Shown: piece by piece, positions 32,138-41,513 of the stretch
Numbering within the stretch: the stretch's first letter is position 1
Layout of the letters: every line of letters starts with the position of its first letter
NCBI GenBank assembly: GCA_020052615.1
Contig: JAGVOT010000132.1
Coordinates: 1 to 54,317, forward strand
Direction: 5' to 3'
DNA: 54,317 nucleotides
Origin: Nitrospirota bacterium
Lineage (GTDB): Bacteria > Nitrospirota > UBA9217
Position numbers and translations under genes: made by a program
The notes under the pieces: generated by a model
What the model was told of the DNA's origin: nothing
The model's database searches: none
The model's input: the letters and a program-made list of their open reading frames with translations, nothing else

Positions 32138-32824
32138 ATGATATCTTACTGTTCGAAAACCATAGGCGCGCTATGCCTGGCGGTCGTCCTTGCCGCCATT
32201 CCCGCTGCCTGTACGCCGGGCCATGCAAATACGCGGACCGGGCAGGTCGTGGTCTCGGCCGTGTTCGACGGCGACACCATCGTCGTGGTTCTGGGCGGAG
32301 GGGAGGTCACGGTCCGCCTCATCGGCGTCGACACGCCCGAGACCGGAAGGCCGGACACGCCGGTCCAGTTCTATGGTCCCGAGGCCTCGGACTTCACGCG
32401 CCGCGCGCTCCTGGGCAAGCAGGTGCTGCTGGAGTTCGAGCCTCCCGGCCGTCCCGGCGGTGCAACGGACAAGTACGGCAGGACCCTCGCCTATGTCATT
32501 GCCGGGGACGGGACGAACTTTAATCTGGAGCTGGTGCGGCTGGGCTGCGGCAGGGTCTATACGAAGTATCCTTTCCAATACCAGCATGCCTTTGAGAAAG
32601 CTGAGCGAGCGGCCCGCAAGGCCGGCCTCGGCATGTGGGACAAGAACAAGCGGGCGGCGTGGTCAGACCCGGGACAGAGGGGAACGATCATCGGGAACAC
32701 CCGGTCCCGCATCTACCACCTTCCCGGCCAGGAGGGATATGACCGGGTGCGGGAAAAGAACCGGATCTATTTCCCGACGGAAGAAGAGGCGCAGAAGGCG
32801 GGATTCCGGAAGGCGAGGAACTGA
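32138..32824 (+). CDS. Secreted thermonuclease-family (SNase) lipoprotein
   Basis: This 228-residue protein has a signal peptide with a lipobox-like PAAC (cysteine near residue 25) and an SNase domain: VVVSAVFDGDTIVVVLGGGE, then VRLIGVDTPETGRPDTPVQF with the catalytic Asp and Arg/Glu positions, then GRTLAYVIAGDG. A C-terminal segment (residues about 180-228, NTRSRIYHLPGQEGYDRVRE through EEEAQKAGFRKAR) resembles the small Ada-type metal-binding module found in related nucleases, but the expected cysteine positions are not cysteine. It may degrade extracellular nucleic acid. Confidence 0.85.
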   Translation: MISYCSKTIGALCLAVVLAAIPAACTPGHANTRTGQVVVSAVFDGDTIVVVLGGGEVTVRLIGVDTPETGRPDTPVQFYGPEASDFTRRALLGKQVLLEFEPPGRPGGATDKYGRTLAYVIAGDGTNFNLELVRLGCGRVYTKYPFQYQHAFEKAERAARKAGLGMWDKNKRAAWSDPGQRGTIIGNTRSRIYHLPGQEGYDRVREKNRIYFPTEEEAQKAGFRKARN

Positions 32825-33050
32825 CGGACACGAAAACAAAAAGCAGAGGAACAATCTTTGACACAGAAAAAACGGATAAGAATCGGATAAAATCGGATTT
32901 TGTCAGAAATATATTCACCCTGTAGTGAAAGTCTTGCGTACTGGTTCGTCGAGCATTATCCGCCTTTATCAGGTACGTTAATCCGCTTCTTCAGTGTCCA
33001 AATGTTCTTTCACTGATAAAACTGCCTGCAATGATGATCGTACAAAATAC

Positions 33051-34076
33051 ATGATCGACCTCAAAGAACTTACACCCGACGAAATTGACCGGCTCTGCGT
33101 TCACCAGCTCGGCCAGAAGCCCGGACAGGGCCACCGCGTTGCAGTACAGCTCTTCCGGAAGCGCATGGACGATATCGATGGGATGACCGATCTGAACAGG
33201 CCGTTCCGGGAGCTCCTGAAACGACGGTGTACGATCACGAGGCTCGTCGCTGACCGCAGCGAGATCGCCGAAGACGGGACCACAAAGCTGCTCTACCGGC
33301 TGGGAGACGGCAACTCCATTGAAGGGGTCCTCATCCCCGGCCGGGGCCGTCTTACCCTCTGCATTTCAACCCAGGTCGGCTGCGCGTCAGGCTGCCGGTT
33401 CTGCCTTACGGGCGCCGGCGGATTGGTGAGAAACCTGACGCCCGGGGAGATGGTGAACCAGTTCTTCGCGGCGGCACGTTTCGCCGGCGAACGTCCGGTC
33501 ACCAACATCGTGCTGATGGGCACCGGCGAACCGCTCGGCAATTATGACGCCGTGATAAGATTCATCAGGGCGGCGACCGACCGTCGCGGACTCGGTTTCT
33601 CGCCGAAGAAAGTGACCCTGTCCACCTGCGGGCTGGCCCCCATGATCGAACGTCTGGCCGATGACAATATCGCGGTGAGCCTTGCGGTTTCATTGAACGC
33701 GACGACCGACGCGGTCCGGGACCGGATCATGCCGGTGAACAAGGCCTACCCCATCGAACGTCTCATGCAGGCAGTGCGGTATTATGGGGATAAGACCGGA
33801 CGGTCCGTAACGATCGAATATGTGCTGTTCAAAGGATTGAACGATTCCGACAGCGATGCCACACGGCTCGGGGAATTGCTTCAGGGGATTGCGTGCATGA
33901 TCAACATCCTGCTGTTCAACCCCTTCCCCGGCAGCGAGTTCCAAAGGCCTGACGAGGAGCGGGCCTACGCCTTCAGGAACCTGCTGCTCAGGAGCGGCCA
34001 CGTTGCCGTGGTCAGAAGCAGCATGGGCAGGGACATCTCGGCCGCATGTGGGCAGCTAAGGGCGCAGGCGAAATGA
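33051..34076 (+). CDS. rlmN: 23S rRNA (adenine(2503)-C(2))-methyltransferase
   Basis: This radical SAM enzyme methylates A2503 of 23S rRNA and A37 of some tRNAs. It has the CxxxCxxC cluster in STQVGCASGCRFCLTGAGGL, the segment NIVLMGTGEPLGNYDAVIRF, and the C-terminal reactive cysteine near DISAACGQL. From the ATG at 33051 it is 341 residues, the usual length. A GTG start at 32994 would add 19 residues of unclear value. No Shine-Dalgarno sequence is evident at either start. The T-run of the convergent gene's terminator begins within its stop codon. Confidence 0.94.
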   Translation: MIDLKELTPDEIDRLCVHQLGQKPGQGHRVAVQLFRKRMDDIDGMTDLNRPFRELLKRRCTITRLVADRSEIAEDGTTKLLYRLGDGNSIEGVLIPGRGRLTLCISTQVGCASGCRFCLTGAGGLVRNLTPGEMVNQFFAAARFAGERPVTNIVLMGTGEPLGNYDAVIRFIRAATDRRGLGFSPKKVTLSTCGLAPMIERLADDNIAVSLAVSLNATTDAVRDRIMPVNKAYPIERLMQAVRYYGDKTGRSVTIEYVLFKGLNDSDSDATRLGELLQGIACMINILLFNPFPGSEFQRPDEERAYAFRNLLLRSGHVAVVRSSMGRDISAACGQLRAQAK

Positions 34077-34097
34077 AAAAAGCAGCCCGAAGGCTGC
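34076..34097 (-). terminator. Intrinsic terminator of the small secreted protein gene
   Basis: On the minus strand GCAGCC and GGCTGC form a tight stem with a TTCG tetraloop and are followed by six T. It overlaps the rlmN stop codon, so rlmN and this gene end back to back. Confidence 0.88.
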
Positions 34098-34125
34098 CCC
34101 GATCTTGGAACAGGTTGTCTGGATA

Positions 34126-34596
34126 TCAAATCTTGGTACCAGTGATATTTATCGGCACCGTACAGGCGGGCAAGTCAAGACAGGTGATCGTTCCCGATCC
34201 TGAGTAGCTCGTACCAGCTCCATTGATCGTAACCGAGTAGCTTACAGACATGTCACTGCACGGGGCGATCGGAAAGCGGTCTCCCGAATAGGTGACAGCA
34301 TACCCGCTGATCGTTGCATTCACAGCTGCGCCAGCGCCGGCCCGCTCGTCATACACCGAGATCGTATTGCCGCTTTGGGCCAGGATGTGCAGCACAAACG
34401 GATCTGTTACCCCGATCCCCACTCCACATGAATTCACTGCAGATACCACATCCGTCTGGTTCCATCGCGTTCCCGCCAGGTTCGTGAAGGCAGGCGGCGA
34501 CAACGGCGCGGCTCCTCCCCCTCCTCCTCCGCAGGAGCACAAAGAACCCACAGCGAGCAGTACGACCAGCCATACGAATCCAACACTGACCCTCAT
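34126..34596 (-). CDS. Small secreted lipoprotein of unknown function
   Basis: This 156-residue protein has a lipoprotein signal (VGFVWLVVLLAVGSLCSC) followed by a Gly-rich spacer (CGGGGGGAAPL) and a mature part with four cysteines and beta-rich, Thr/Ser-rich sequence (TISGYAVTYSGDRFPIAPCS). The start at 34596 has AAGGAGG eight bases upstream; the ATG at 34602 is too close to that site. No family recognised. Lies alone between two terminators, likely a monocistronic transcript. Confidence 0.65.
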   Translation of the reverse strand: MRVSVGFVWLVVLLAVGSLCSCGGGGGGAAPLSPPAFTNLAGTRWNQTDVVSAVNSCGVGIGVTDPFVLHILAQSGNTISVYDERAGAGAAVNATISGYAVTYSGDRFPIAPCSDMSVSYSVTINGAGTSYSGSGTITCLDLPACTVPINITGTKI

Positions 34597-34730
34597 GACC
34601 ATGCCCTCCTTAGGAATAAGAATACCTGCTTGTATGAGTATAACAGAACACGCAATATTGTTCTGCACCTTAAGGATCGCCGATTCATTGTCCTGTGCAA
34701 CTTCCTGGTAAACGCAGAAGGGATCAGAAA

Positions 34731-34757
34731 TAAAAAAGGCGGCCTATTGGCCGCCTT
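34731..34757 (-). terminator. Intrinsic terminator of the PEGA-like gene
   Basis: AAGGCGGCC and GGCCGCCTT form a 9-bp stem with an AATA loop; on the minus strand it runs into six T. It ends the gene at 34784. Confidence 0.9.
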
Positions 34758-34783
34758 ATGATGTGCTTGTGTCCTTATCTAGA

Positions 34784-35743
34784 TCAGAATTCCGGAACCT
34801 TCCCGCCGGCGTCAGTGATCGCCTTTACCAGATCTGCCCGCCGGATGATGAAGGAGGTCTTGTTCCAGCTCATCACATACCGTTCGATCGAGCTCTGAGC
34901 TGTTGGGCCGCCTTCGGCAGAATATGCCAGACGCTTGCAGTCCCCGTTCAGACAGAGGTCGATTTCCACTTTGCTGGTCCCCGCCGGTGTCACACCGGTA
35001 AAAACGGTCTCTTTCCACCGGATCAGGAACGCATCGCGCTTTCCGCTCTCATCGATATAGAAGAACCGCCCGTTCCAGTCCCGGTAACAGGTCCCCTCTT
35101 CACACAGCAGCAGGTTCTGCTTGGAGCGGTAGAGCTTGCCGGAGACGCTCTTGCTGTCGTTGAAGTTCGTTACGCTCTTCGTGTTGGTCTTCGGGGTGAC
35201 CTTCATATCAGTGGCCCCGACGTCCTCAACGTTGACCCGGATGATGCTCAGGTACACGTCGCGCCGCTCCTCCTCGGGGCTTTTATGCGGTTTGGGGACC
35301 GCGACGACGACCTTCTTCTGCTCGGGTTTCTTCTTTTCCTCGGACTTGGCGTGGGCGGCCTCTTCCTTTTTCTTCCGCTCAGCTTCAGCCTTGCGTTCCG
35401 CCTCGGCCCGCTTTGCGGCCTCTTCCCGGGCGATGTCCTTAAGGTCGACTATGCGGCTTTCATCGAACCGCGCTTCCAACATCATCGTCTCATTCGGCTT
35501 GAGCGTGAACTGGCCGCTCACGGTCTGACCGCCCTGGCGAACGGTTATGAAGTGTTCCCCCGGAAGAACGTCCTCAATAAAGATATCCGCATCACCCATG
35601 TACGCATTATCAATATAGACCCGACCACCTACCAGAGAACTCCGGACGTCGATGTTGCCGAATTCGTTTTTTTCCTGCGCTGCGGCAACTCCTGCCGACA
35701 GCAGGATCAGCGCCAGCGCAACGGCCATCTTCTTCATTTGCAT
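34784..35743 (-). CDS. Secreted PEGA-domain-like protein with coiled-coil linker
   Basis: This 319-residue protein has a signal peptide (KKMAVALALILLSAGVAAAQ), a short PEGA-like domain (residues about 22-95, e.g. SSLVGGRVYIDNAYMGDADI, VLPGEHFITVRQGGQTV), and a highly charged Ala/Glu/Lys helix (about residues 105-150). A C-terminal domain contains two cysteine pairs (LLLCEEGTCYRDWNG, IDLCLNGDCKRLAY). It is probably periplasmic or surface exposed. The start at 35743 follows GGGGGAA. The C-terminal domain is unrecognised. Confidence 0.7.
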   Translation of the reverse strand: MQMKKMAVALALILLSAGVAAAQEKNEFGNIDVRSSLVGGRVYIDNAYMGDADIFIEDVLPGEHFITVRQGGQTVSGQFTLKPNETMMLEARFDESRIVDLKDIAREEAAKRAEAERKAEAERKKKEEAAHAKSEEKKKPEQKKVVVAVPKPHKSPEEERRDVYLSIIRVNVEDVGATDMKVTPKTNTKSVTNFNDSKSVSGKLYRSKQNLLLCEEGTCYRDWNGRFFYIDESGKRDAFLIRWKETVFTGVTPAGTSKVEIDLCLNGDCKRLAYSAEGGPTAQSSIERYVMSWNKTSFIIRRADLVKAITDAGGKVPEF

Positions 35744-36003
35744 CGCTTCCCCCTGATCGTTCATTAACCACACCATTCAAAATATAGCAGGTAAGAAAAA
35801 AAAATCAAGGTACATTCACGGTTTTTTGGAGGGAGCCGCGAAGACATAAAGTTGCATGACTATGAAATGAGAGCCGCAATACGTTGTATTACCTGCGATA
35901 TGACCCCGTTCGCCCTTCAGGGTGCCGCTCCATCACCAGAAAGAATGACGGTGTGTTGTGCGGCACAACAGATCGCGGGAAGCTCGGGTTCGAGGAACAG
36001 GCC

Positions 36004-36960
36004 TCACGCTCCCGATCGGAGGAGATCAATGGTGTCCTGCATGTCCGGAGGAGGAGGCGCGATAAAGGTCAGCGGAGTCCCGGTCACGGGATGGAGCAGG
36101 GAAAGCGATTCGGCGTGAAGCATCTGCCGGCCAAAGGACAGGCCTCCGATCTTCGCGGCCTTCGCCCCCCCGTAGACCCGGTCGCCCAGGACGGGATACC
36201 CCAGGTGCGCCATGTGCACGCGGATCTGGTGGGTGCGCCCTGTTTTGATCTCCACTTCAACGAGCGTCGTTTGCTTGAATCGTTCCTTGACCTTGAAGAG
36301 AGACACAGCCTCGCGCGGCGATGCCGTGTGCACGCTGATCTTCTTCCGCTCCTTCACATGCCTGCCGATGGCCGTATCGATGGTGCCCGAACCCTTCTTG
36401 ATGGTCCCGGCGACGAGGGCGATATATTTTTTCTGCACCACCCGGTCCTTGAACTGCCGGGTCAGCGCCTTGAGCGCCTGCTCCGTCCTTGCCACGACCA
36501 TGACGCCCGAGGTGTCCTTGTCCAGGCGGTGCACGATGCCCGCCCGTTCCCGATCGCTCCCCGCGCCCTCCGCGTTCACCTTCCCCGATGAGGGAAGACT
36601 CCCATAGTGAAAGAGCAGCGCGTTCACCAGCGTGCCGGTGTAGTTCCCGGGCGCGGGATGGACGACCAGGCCCGGCGGCTTGTTCAGCACCACCATGTGG
36701 TCATCCTCGAAGATGACATGGAGCGGGATGTTCTCGGGCAGGACCTCGCGTACCTTCCGTTCGGGGAGCTCCAGCGTCACCGTGTCGCCGACCCTGACCC
36801 TGTAGCCGGGTTTCTCGGGCTTCCCGTTGACCAGCGCGAGCCCATCTTTGATGAGCGTCTGGATGCGGTTCCGCGAACTGTACGCCTCGTGATGCTGGAT
36901 GAACAGGTCGAGGCGCTTACCGGTGTGGCTGTCGGTGACGGTGAGGGTTTTGGGGGGCAT
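36004..36960 (-). CDS. rluD: RluA-family 23S rRNA pseudouridine synthase (RluD-like)
   Basis: This 318-residue enzyme has an N-terminal S4 RNA-binding domain (about residues 12-75, IQTLIKDGLALVNGKPEKPG) and the RluA catalytic domain with NKPPGLVVHPAPGN, the catalytic aspartate in GIVHRLDKDTSGVMVVA, GRTHQIRVHMAHLGYPVLGD and the C-terminal FGRQMLHAESLS motif. It likely modifies U1911, U1915 and U1917 of helix 69, though RluA/RluC specificity is not excluded. It lies downstream of ileS-lspA-lgt in the same direction; this cluster is widespread. Confidence 0.92.
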   Translation of the reverse strand: MPPKTLTVTDSHTGKRLDLFIQHHEAYSSRNRIQTLIKDGLALVNGKPEKPGYRVRVGDTVTLELPERKVREVLPENIPLHVIFEDDHMVVLNKPPGLVVHPAPGNYTGTLVNALLFHYGSLPSSGKVNAEGAGSDRERAGIVHRLDKDTSGVMVVARTEQALKALTRQFKDRVVQKKYIALVAGTIKKGSGTIDTAIGRHVKERKKISVHTASPREAVSLFKVKERFKQTTLVEVEIKTGRTHQIRVHMAHLGYPVLGDRVYGGAKAAKIGGLSFGRQMLHAESLSLLHPVTGTPLTFIAPPPPDMQDTIDLLRSGA

Positions 36961-36990
36961 GGGGGTCCAGGTTGCTGTTGGGACCGAATT

Positions 36991-37818
36991 TTACCCTTTT
37001 TTCTTATCCGCGACCGTCATCTCGTCCCTGCCGAGCCTCCCCAGCCGCCAGAGCATGAACAGAGAGACAAAGAACATCGCGATAGAAACGATCTGGGACG
37101 TTGATATGGCGCCGCCGAAGTAGACGCCCCGTTCCGTGTCGCCGCGGAAGAACTCGACGATGAAGCGGAGGATGGAATAGAGCGCGGGATAGACCCAGAA
37201 CACCTGGCCGTCGAACTTCCGGTAGCGGTACAGGGTGAACAGGATGAGAAAGTTCACGAACTCGCCCCCCGCCTCGAACAACTGGGTCGGGTAGAGCGCG
37301 ACGCCGAGCGGCGCCAGGGAATGGGTGTCCGAAAAGGTGATACACAGATCGCCGGAGCAGGGAGAACCGTAGCAGCACCCGGCGAAGAAGCACCCGAACC
37401 GACCGAACATGTGTCCCAGGGCTATGTAAGGCGCGACAATGTCGGCGGTCTTCCAGAGCGGGAGCTCGTGTTTCCGCAGGTACCACATGCCGACGGCGAC
37501 CGCCCCGATCAATCCTCCGTAGAACACCAGCCCGCCCTTCCAGATGGCGAAGACCTCGAGCCAGTTCCGCTGGAACTCCTGGAGATTGACCAGCACGTAG
37601 AACAGCCGGGACCCGACGATGGCCGCGAGCAGGAGATAGACGCCCATGTCCATGATGCGGTCGGGATCGATGCCTTCCTTCTTCGCCTGCCGCGAGGCAA
37701 GCCAGATGCTGACCAGGAAACCGATGCCGATCATCAGGCCATAGAGCCGGATGGGAATGGGCCCGAGCACCCAGTTGCCGAGCTCGATCTTCGGTATTTC
37801 AAACAGGATGGGATGCAT
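36991..37818 (-). CDS. lgt: Prolipoprotein diacylglyceryl transferase
   Basis: This 275-residue integral membrane enzyme adds diacylglycerol to the lipobox cysteine of prolipoproteins. It shows several transmembrane helices, the segment GGLVFYGGLIGAVAVGMWYL, and the signature ALGHMFGRFGCFFAGCCYGS, followed by LAPLGVALYPTQLFEAG and FRGDTERG. It sits 230 bp downstream of lspA, which encodes the next enzyme of lipoprotein maturation, and serves the several lipoproteins encoded in this window. Confidence 0.96.
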   Translation of the reverse strand: MHPILFEIPKIELGNWVLGPIPIRLYGLMIGIGFLVSIWLASRQAKKEGIDPDRIMDMGVYLLLAAIVGSRLFYVLVNLQEFQRNWLEVFAIWKGGLVFYGGLIGAVAVGMWYLRKHELPLWKTADIVAPYIALGHMFGRFGCFFAGCCYGSPCSGDLCITFSDTHSLAPLGVALYPTQLFEAGGEFVNFLILFTLYRYRKFDGQVFWVYPALYSILRFIVEFFRGDTERGVYFGGAISTSQIVSIAMFFVSLFMLWRLGRLGRDEMTVADKKKG

Positions 37819-37871
37819 GGATCACCTTTTCATTTTGACACGGATGGGCACAGAAAGATCAAGAATCATAA

Positions 37872-38057
37872 ACACGAATGCCACGAATGATACGAATGGC
37901 ACGAATGAAATGCGTAAGAGAACAAAACATCCTGAAAAAAAAGCATTTGAACACGGAATAGTCGGATCAACTGCTGATACTGGCAGATAAATTTTATCAG
38001 TGTCAACTGCCTTTTTCAGAGTTATTCGTGTAATTCGTCAAATTCGTGTCATTCGTG
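37872..38057. repeat. Paired inverted arrays between lspA and lgt
   Basis: Left arm (37872-37907) has four near-copies of an ACGAATG unit; right arm (38023-38057) has four of the complementary ATTCGT(G) unit. Together they could form a long imperfect hairpin with a loop of about 115 nt. The right arm runs over the lspA stop codon (38049-38051), so the last residues of LspA (DHE) are encoded by repeat units. Confidence 0.75.
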
Positions 38058-38567
38058 ATCAAGCCGTTGCTGTTCCTCTGCATCCCCTGCGGTCCGCTTT
38101 TTCGGCAGCAACATGTCGATGGCCAGGAGCCCCACGCCGATGGAGATCGCAGAATCAGCGATATTGAAGGTAGGCCAATGGAACGATCGGTAGTACCAGT
38201 CGATGAAATCCACCACATCACCGAACCGCAGCCGGTCGATGAGGTTCCCAACGGCCCCGCCGGCGATGAGCGCGAACGCCATGAGCTGCAGGCGATCACG
38301 GGCCTGGCGAACGAGGGCGGCGATCACCGCCAGGGCGACGATCGAGACCGTGACAAAAAAGATGCTCCGCCACATGCCGTGGGCGCCCGCCAGAAACCCG
38401 AATGCGGCGCCGGGATTCCGGACATAGGTGAGATCGAAAAAACCGGGGATGACCGGAACGCTTTCGTGCAGCCTGAACCGCCGGACGACCAGGTGCTTCG
38501 TGAGCTGGTCCAGAAAGAGGACCGCCGCGATGATGGCCGAGAACCAGGTGTACTTATTCTTCATCAT
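38049..38567 (-). CDS. lspA: Lipoprotein signal peptidase II
   Basis: This 172-residue aspartic protease cleaves signal peptides of diacylglyceryl-modified prolipoproteins. It has four transmembrane helices and the catalytic blocks GGAVGNLIDRLRFGDVVDFI and FNIADSAISIGVGLL with the two active-site aspartates. Lies between ileS and lgt. The C-terminal DHE end runs into an intergenic repeat array and may be a recent extension. Confidence 0.96.
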   Translation of the reverse strand: MMKNKYTWFSAIIAAVLFLDQLTKHLVVRRFRLHESVPVIPGFFDLTYVRNPGAAFGFLAGAHGMWRSIFFVTVSIVALAVIAALVRQARDRLQLMAFALIAGGAVGNLIDRLRFGDVVDFIDWYYRSFHWPTFNIADSAISIGVGLLAIDMLLPKKRTAGDAEEQQRLDHE

Positions 38568-38600
38568 TCTCCTAAATCCAACATCCGCCGCGGAGGCACT

Positions 38601-38706
38601 GAGACACAGAGAAGATCTTGAATTAAAATCTCAAATGACATGCAATGACCGAAGCTCGCGCTCATTTCGCATCTCGTATTCCTCTGTGCACTCTGTGTCT
38701 CTGTGG
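38601..38706. repeat. Paired inverted arms between ileS and lspA
   Basis: GAGACACAGAG (38601-38611) is the exact complement of CTCTGTGTCTC (38691-38701), and the right arm is an iteration of a CTCTGTG unit over 38691-38706. It has the same style as the arrays in the neighbouring gaps. Confidence 0.7.
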
Positions 38707-38712
38707 CTGATC

Positions 38713-41499
38713 TTAAACAAGATTTCCCGCGCATCTTCCGCAGATCTCCGGGTGTTCCTTCACCGTTCCGATGGTCGTGCTGTACATCCAGCAGCGGGCG
38801 CATTTCCCGCCCTTCGCCTGGGCCGCGGTGATCTTCAGACCTTTGATCGTATCGCTGTCGAAGGCGTCGGCAGGCGCCTCGGATTCCTTCGCCAGTTCGG
38901 CATACGATACGATGAAAATGAAGGGAAGGTCGTCGCGGTATCGGGCAAGGAGCTCATGGAGGCCCGGCTCCGCATAGAGCGTCACGGACGCATCAAGCGA
39001 ATGGCCGATCTTCTTGTCCTTCCTGAGCCCCTCGAGCACCTTGGCGGCCTCGCCGCGCACGGCGAGGAGCTTGTCCCACCGCGCCTCGAGCCCGTCATCG
39101 ATATACCGGTCCTCGGCCTTCGGAAAGTCCGCGAGGAACACGCTGGGCAGGCTTTTCTCTCCCGGCATATACGCCCAGACCTCGTCGGCGGTGAACGAGA
39201 GCACCGGCGCCATGAGCCTTACCAGCGTCGACAGTATCCTGCACATGGCCGTCTGTCCTGAACGCCGCTCGGGCGATGAGGCCTTTGCCGTGTACAGGCG
39301 GTCCTTCAAAATATCGAGATAGAACGCGCTCATATCGACGGCGCAGAAGTTGTGGACCGAGTGGAACACGATGTGGAACTCGAACTCGTCGTAGGCTTTC
39401 CCCACCCGCTGCACCAGTCTCTGGAGACGATGCAAAGCCCAGCGGTCGATCTCCAGGAGCTTGTCGTCGGGGACGGGGTCCCTTGTCGGATCGAAGTCCG
39501 ACAGGTTGCCCAGCAGATACCGGCTGGTGTTCCGGATCCTCCGATAGGCCTCTGCGAGGTGCGCCAGGATCTCCGGGGAGATGCGGATGTCGTCGCGGTA
39601 GTCGGCGGCCGAGACCCAGAGCCGGAGCACTTCGGCGCCGTACTTGTCGATGACCTCCTGGGGCGCCACCACGTTGCCCGATGACTTGCTCATCTTCTTG
39701 CCCGAACCGTCCACGGTAAAGCCATGGGTCAGCACAGTGCGGTACGGCGACGTGCCCGTTGTCCCGACCGAGGCGAGGAGCGACGACTGGAACCATCCCC
39801 GGTGCTGGTCGCTTCCCTCGAGGTACAGGTCCGCGGGCCAGGAAAGCTCCTTGCGCTCCTTGAGCACGGCGGCCTGGGAGACGCCCGAATCGAACCAGAC
39901 GTCGAGGATGTCCATCTCCTTCTCGAAGTCCTTCTTGCCGCATTTCCTGCACGACGTGCCGGCAGGCATCAGTTCGGCAGGCGACTTCGTGAACCAGACG
40001 TCGGCGCCTTCCTTCGAGACGATGTCCGCCACATGGTCGACGATCGTCTTGTCGAGGAGCAGCGTGTGGCAGTCCTTGCAGGTGAACGCCACGATGGGAA
40101 CACCCCATGCACGCTGGCGCGAGATGCACCAGTCGGGACGGTCCTGGACCATGGAGAGGAACCGGTCCTTGCCCCATCCGGGGACCCAGGTCACGGCATT
40201 CGCGTTCTCGACGACCTTCTTCAAAAGGTCGTTCGTCTTCATGGAGATGAACCACTGCTCCGTGGCCCGGAAGATGACCGGGTTCTTGCAGCGCCAGCAA
40301 TGCGGGTAGGAGTGGGAAAGCTTCTCGTTGGCGAGCAGGACGCCCTTTTCCTGCAGGAGGCCGATGACCCCCTTGTTCGCCTTGTGCACGTGCTCGCCCA
40401 CGAAGACGCCGGCTTCCTTGGTGAACCGCGCCTTGTGGTCGACCGGCGCATAGACGTCCAGACCGTACCGGAGGCCGGCCTCGTAGTCTTCCTGGCCGTG
40501 GCCGGGAGCGGTATGGACGACGCCCGTACCCGCCTCGAGGGTCACATGCTCGCCGAGGATCACCAGGGACTCCCGGTCGATGAAGGGGTGGCGGGCCTTG
40601 AGCCCTTCCAGCTTCTTTCCCTTGAACTTTTCGAGTACGGCGTGAGAGGTCATGCCGAACTTCTGCATCGACTGTGCAAGCAGCGCCTCGGCAACGATCA
40701 GCACGTCATTGTTCCCGATATCGACGGCGACATAGTCGAACTGGGGATGGAGCGCCACGGCCAGGTTCGACACGAGCGTCCAGGGCGTGGTGGTCCAGAT
40801 CACGATCGAGACGGTCTTCCCGGAAAGAGAAGGCAGCGCCTTATCGACGTCGGGCAGGGAGAACTTGACCGAGATGGAAGGCGATTCGTGGTCGCCGTAT
40901 TCCACCTCCGCCTCGGCGAGGGCCGTCTCGCAGGACCCGCACCAGTACACCGGCTTCTTGCCTTTGTAGACGCCTCCGGTGCCCACGAACTTTCCGAGCT
41001 CGCGAACAATGGCCGACTCGTAGGCGTAGTTCATGGTGAGGTAGGGATCGTCCCAGTCGCCGAACACGCCGAGCCGCTTGAACTCATCGCGCTGGATATC
41101 GATGAACTTCTCGGCGTATTCGCGGCAGAGCTTCCGGATCTCAGTCTGCGACATCGTTTCCTTCTTCGAGCCCAGGTTTTTGAGCACCTGGTGCTCGATG
41201 GGGAGTCCGTGGCAGTCCCAGCCGGGGACATAGGGCGACGAGAATCCGCACATCGATTTGTATTTGACGATGATGTCCTTGAGCGTTTTGTTCAGCGCAT
41301 GGCCGATGTGGATGTGGCCGTTGGCATAGGGCGGCCCGTCATGGAGGATGTAGCTCTGCCTGCCCTTGTTCCGTTCCTGGATCAGGCGGTAGGTCCCCTG
41401 CTCCTGCCACCGGCTGATGGTGCGGGGCTCGAGGTCCTTCAGGTTCGCCTTCATGGGAAAGTCGGTCTTCGGCAGATTCAGGGTCGTTTTATAGTCCAT
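38713..41499 (-). CDS. ileS: Isoleucyl-tRNA synthetase
   Basis: This 928-residue class I synthetase charges tRNA-Ile. It has HIGH in PYANGHIHIGHAL, the editing domain (CP1) from about residue 180 to 400, KMSKS in GSGKKMSKSSGNVVAPQEV, the anticodon-binding domain and a C-terminal zinc finger (GGKCARCWMYS and HPEICGRCAGN). Length and termini match the bacterial family. It leads the ileS-lspA-lgt-rluD cluster. Confidence 0.98.
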   Translation of the reverse strand: MDYKTTLNLPKTDFPMKANLKDLEPRTISRWQEQGTYRLIQERNKGRQSYILHDGPPYANGHIHIGHALNKTLKDIIVKYKSMCGFSSPYVPGWDCHGLPIEHQVLKNLGSKKETMSQTEIRKLCREYAEKFIDIQRDEFKRLGVFGDWDDPYLTMNYAYESAIVRELGKFVGTGGVYKGKKPVYWCGSCETALAEAEVEYGDHESPSISVKFSLPDVDKALPSLSGKTVSIVIWTTTPWTLVSNLAVALHPQFDYVAVDIGNNDVLIVAEALLAQSMQKFGMTSHAVLEKFKGKKLEGLKARHPFIDRESLVILGEHVTLEAGTGVVHTAPGHGQEDYEAGLRYGLDVYAPVDHKARFTKEAGVFVGEHVHKANKGVIGLLQEKGVLLANEKLSHSYPHCWRCKNPVIFRATEQWFISMKTNDLLKKVVENANAVTWVPGWGKDRFLSMVQDRPDWCISRQRAWGVPIVAFTCKDCHTLLLDKTIVDHVADIVSKEGADVWFTKSPAELMPAGTSCRKCGKKDFEKEMDILDVWFDSGVSQAAVLKERKELSWPADLYLEGSDQHRGWFQSSLLASVGTTGTSPYRTVLTHGFTVDGSGKKMSKSSGNVVAPQEVIDKYGAEVLRLWVSAADYRDDIRISPEILAHLAEAYRRIRNTSRYLLGNLSDFDPTRDPVPDDKLLEIDRWALHRLQRLVQRVGKAYDEFEFHIVFHSVHNFCAVDMSAFYLDILKDRLYTAKASSPERRSGQTAMCRILSTLVRLMAPVLSFTADEVWAYMPGEKSLPSVFLADFPKAEDRYIDDGLEARWDKLLAVRGEAAKVLEGLRKDKKIGHSLDASVTLYAEPGLHELLARYRDDLPFIFIVSYAELAKESEAPADAFDSDTIKGLKITAAQAKGGKCARCWMYSTTIGTVKEHPEICGRCAGNLV

Positions 41500-41513
41500 A
41501 GTTGTCTTTTCCT

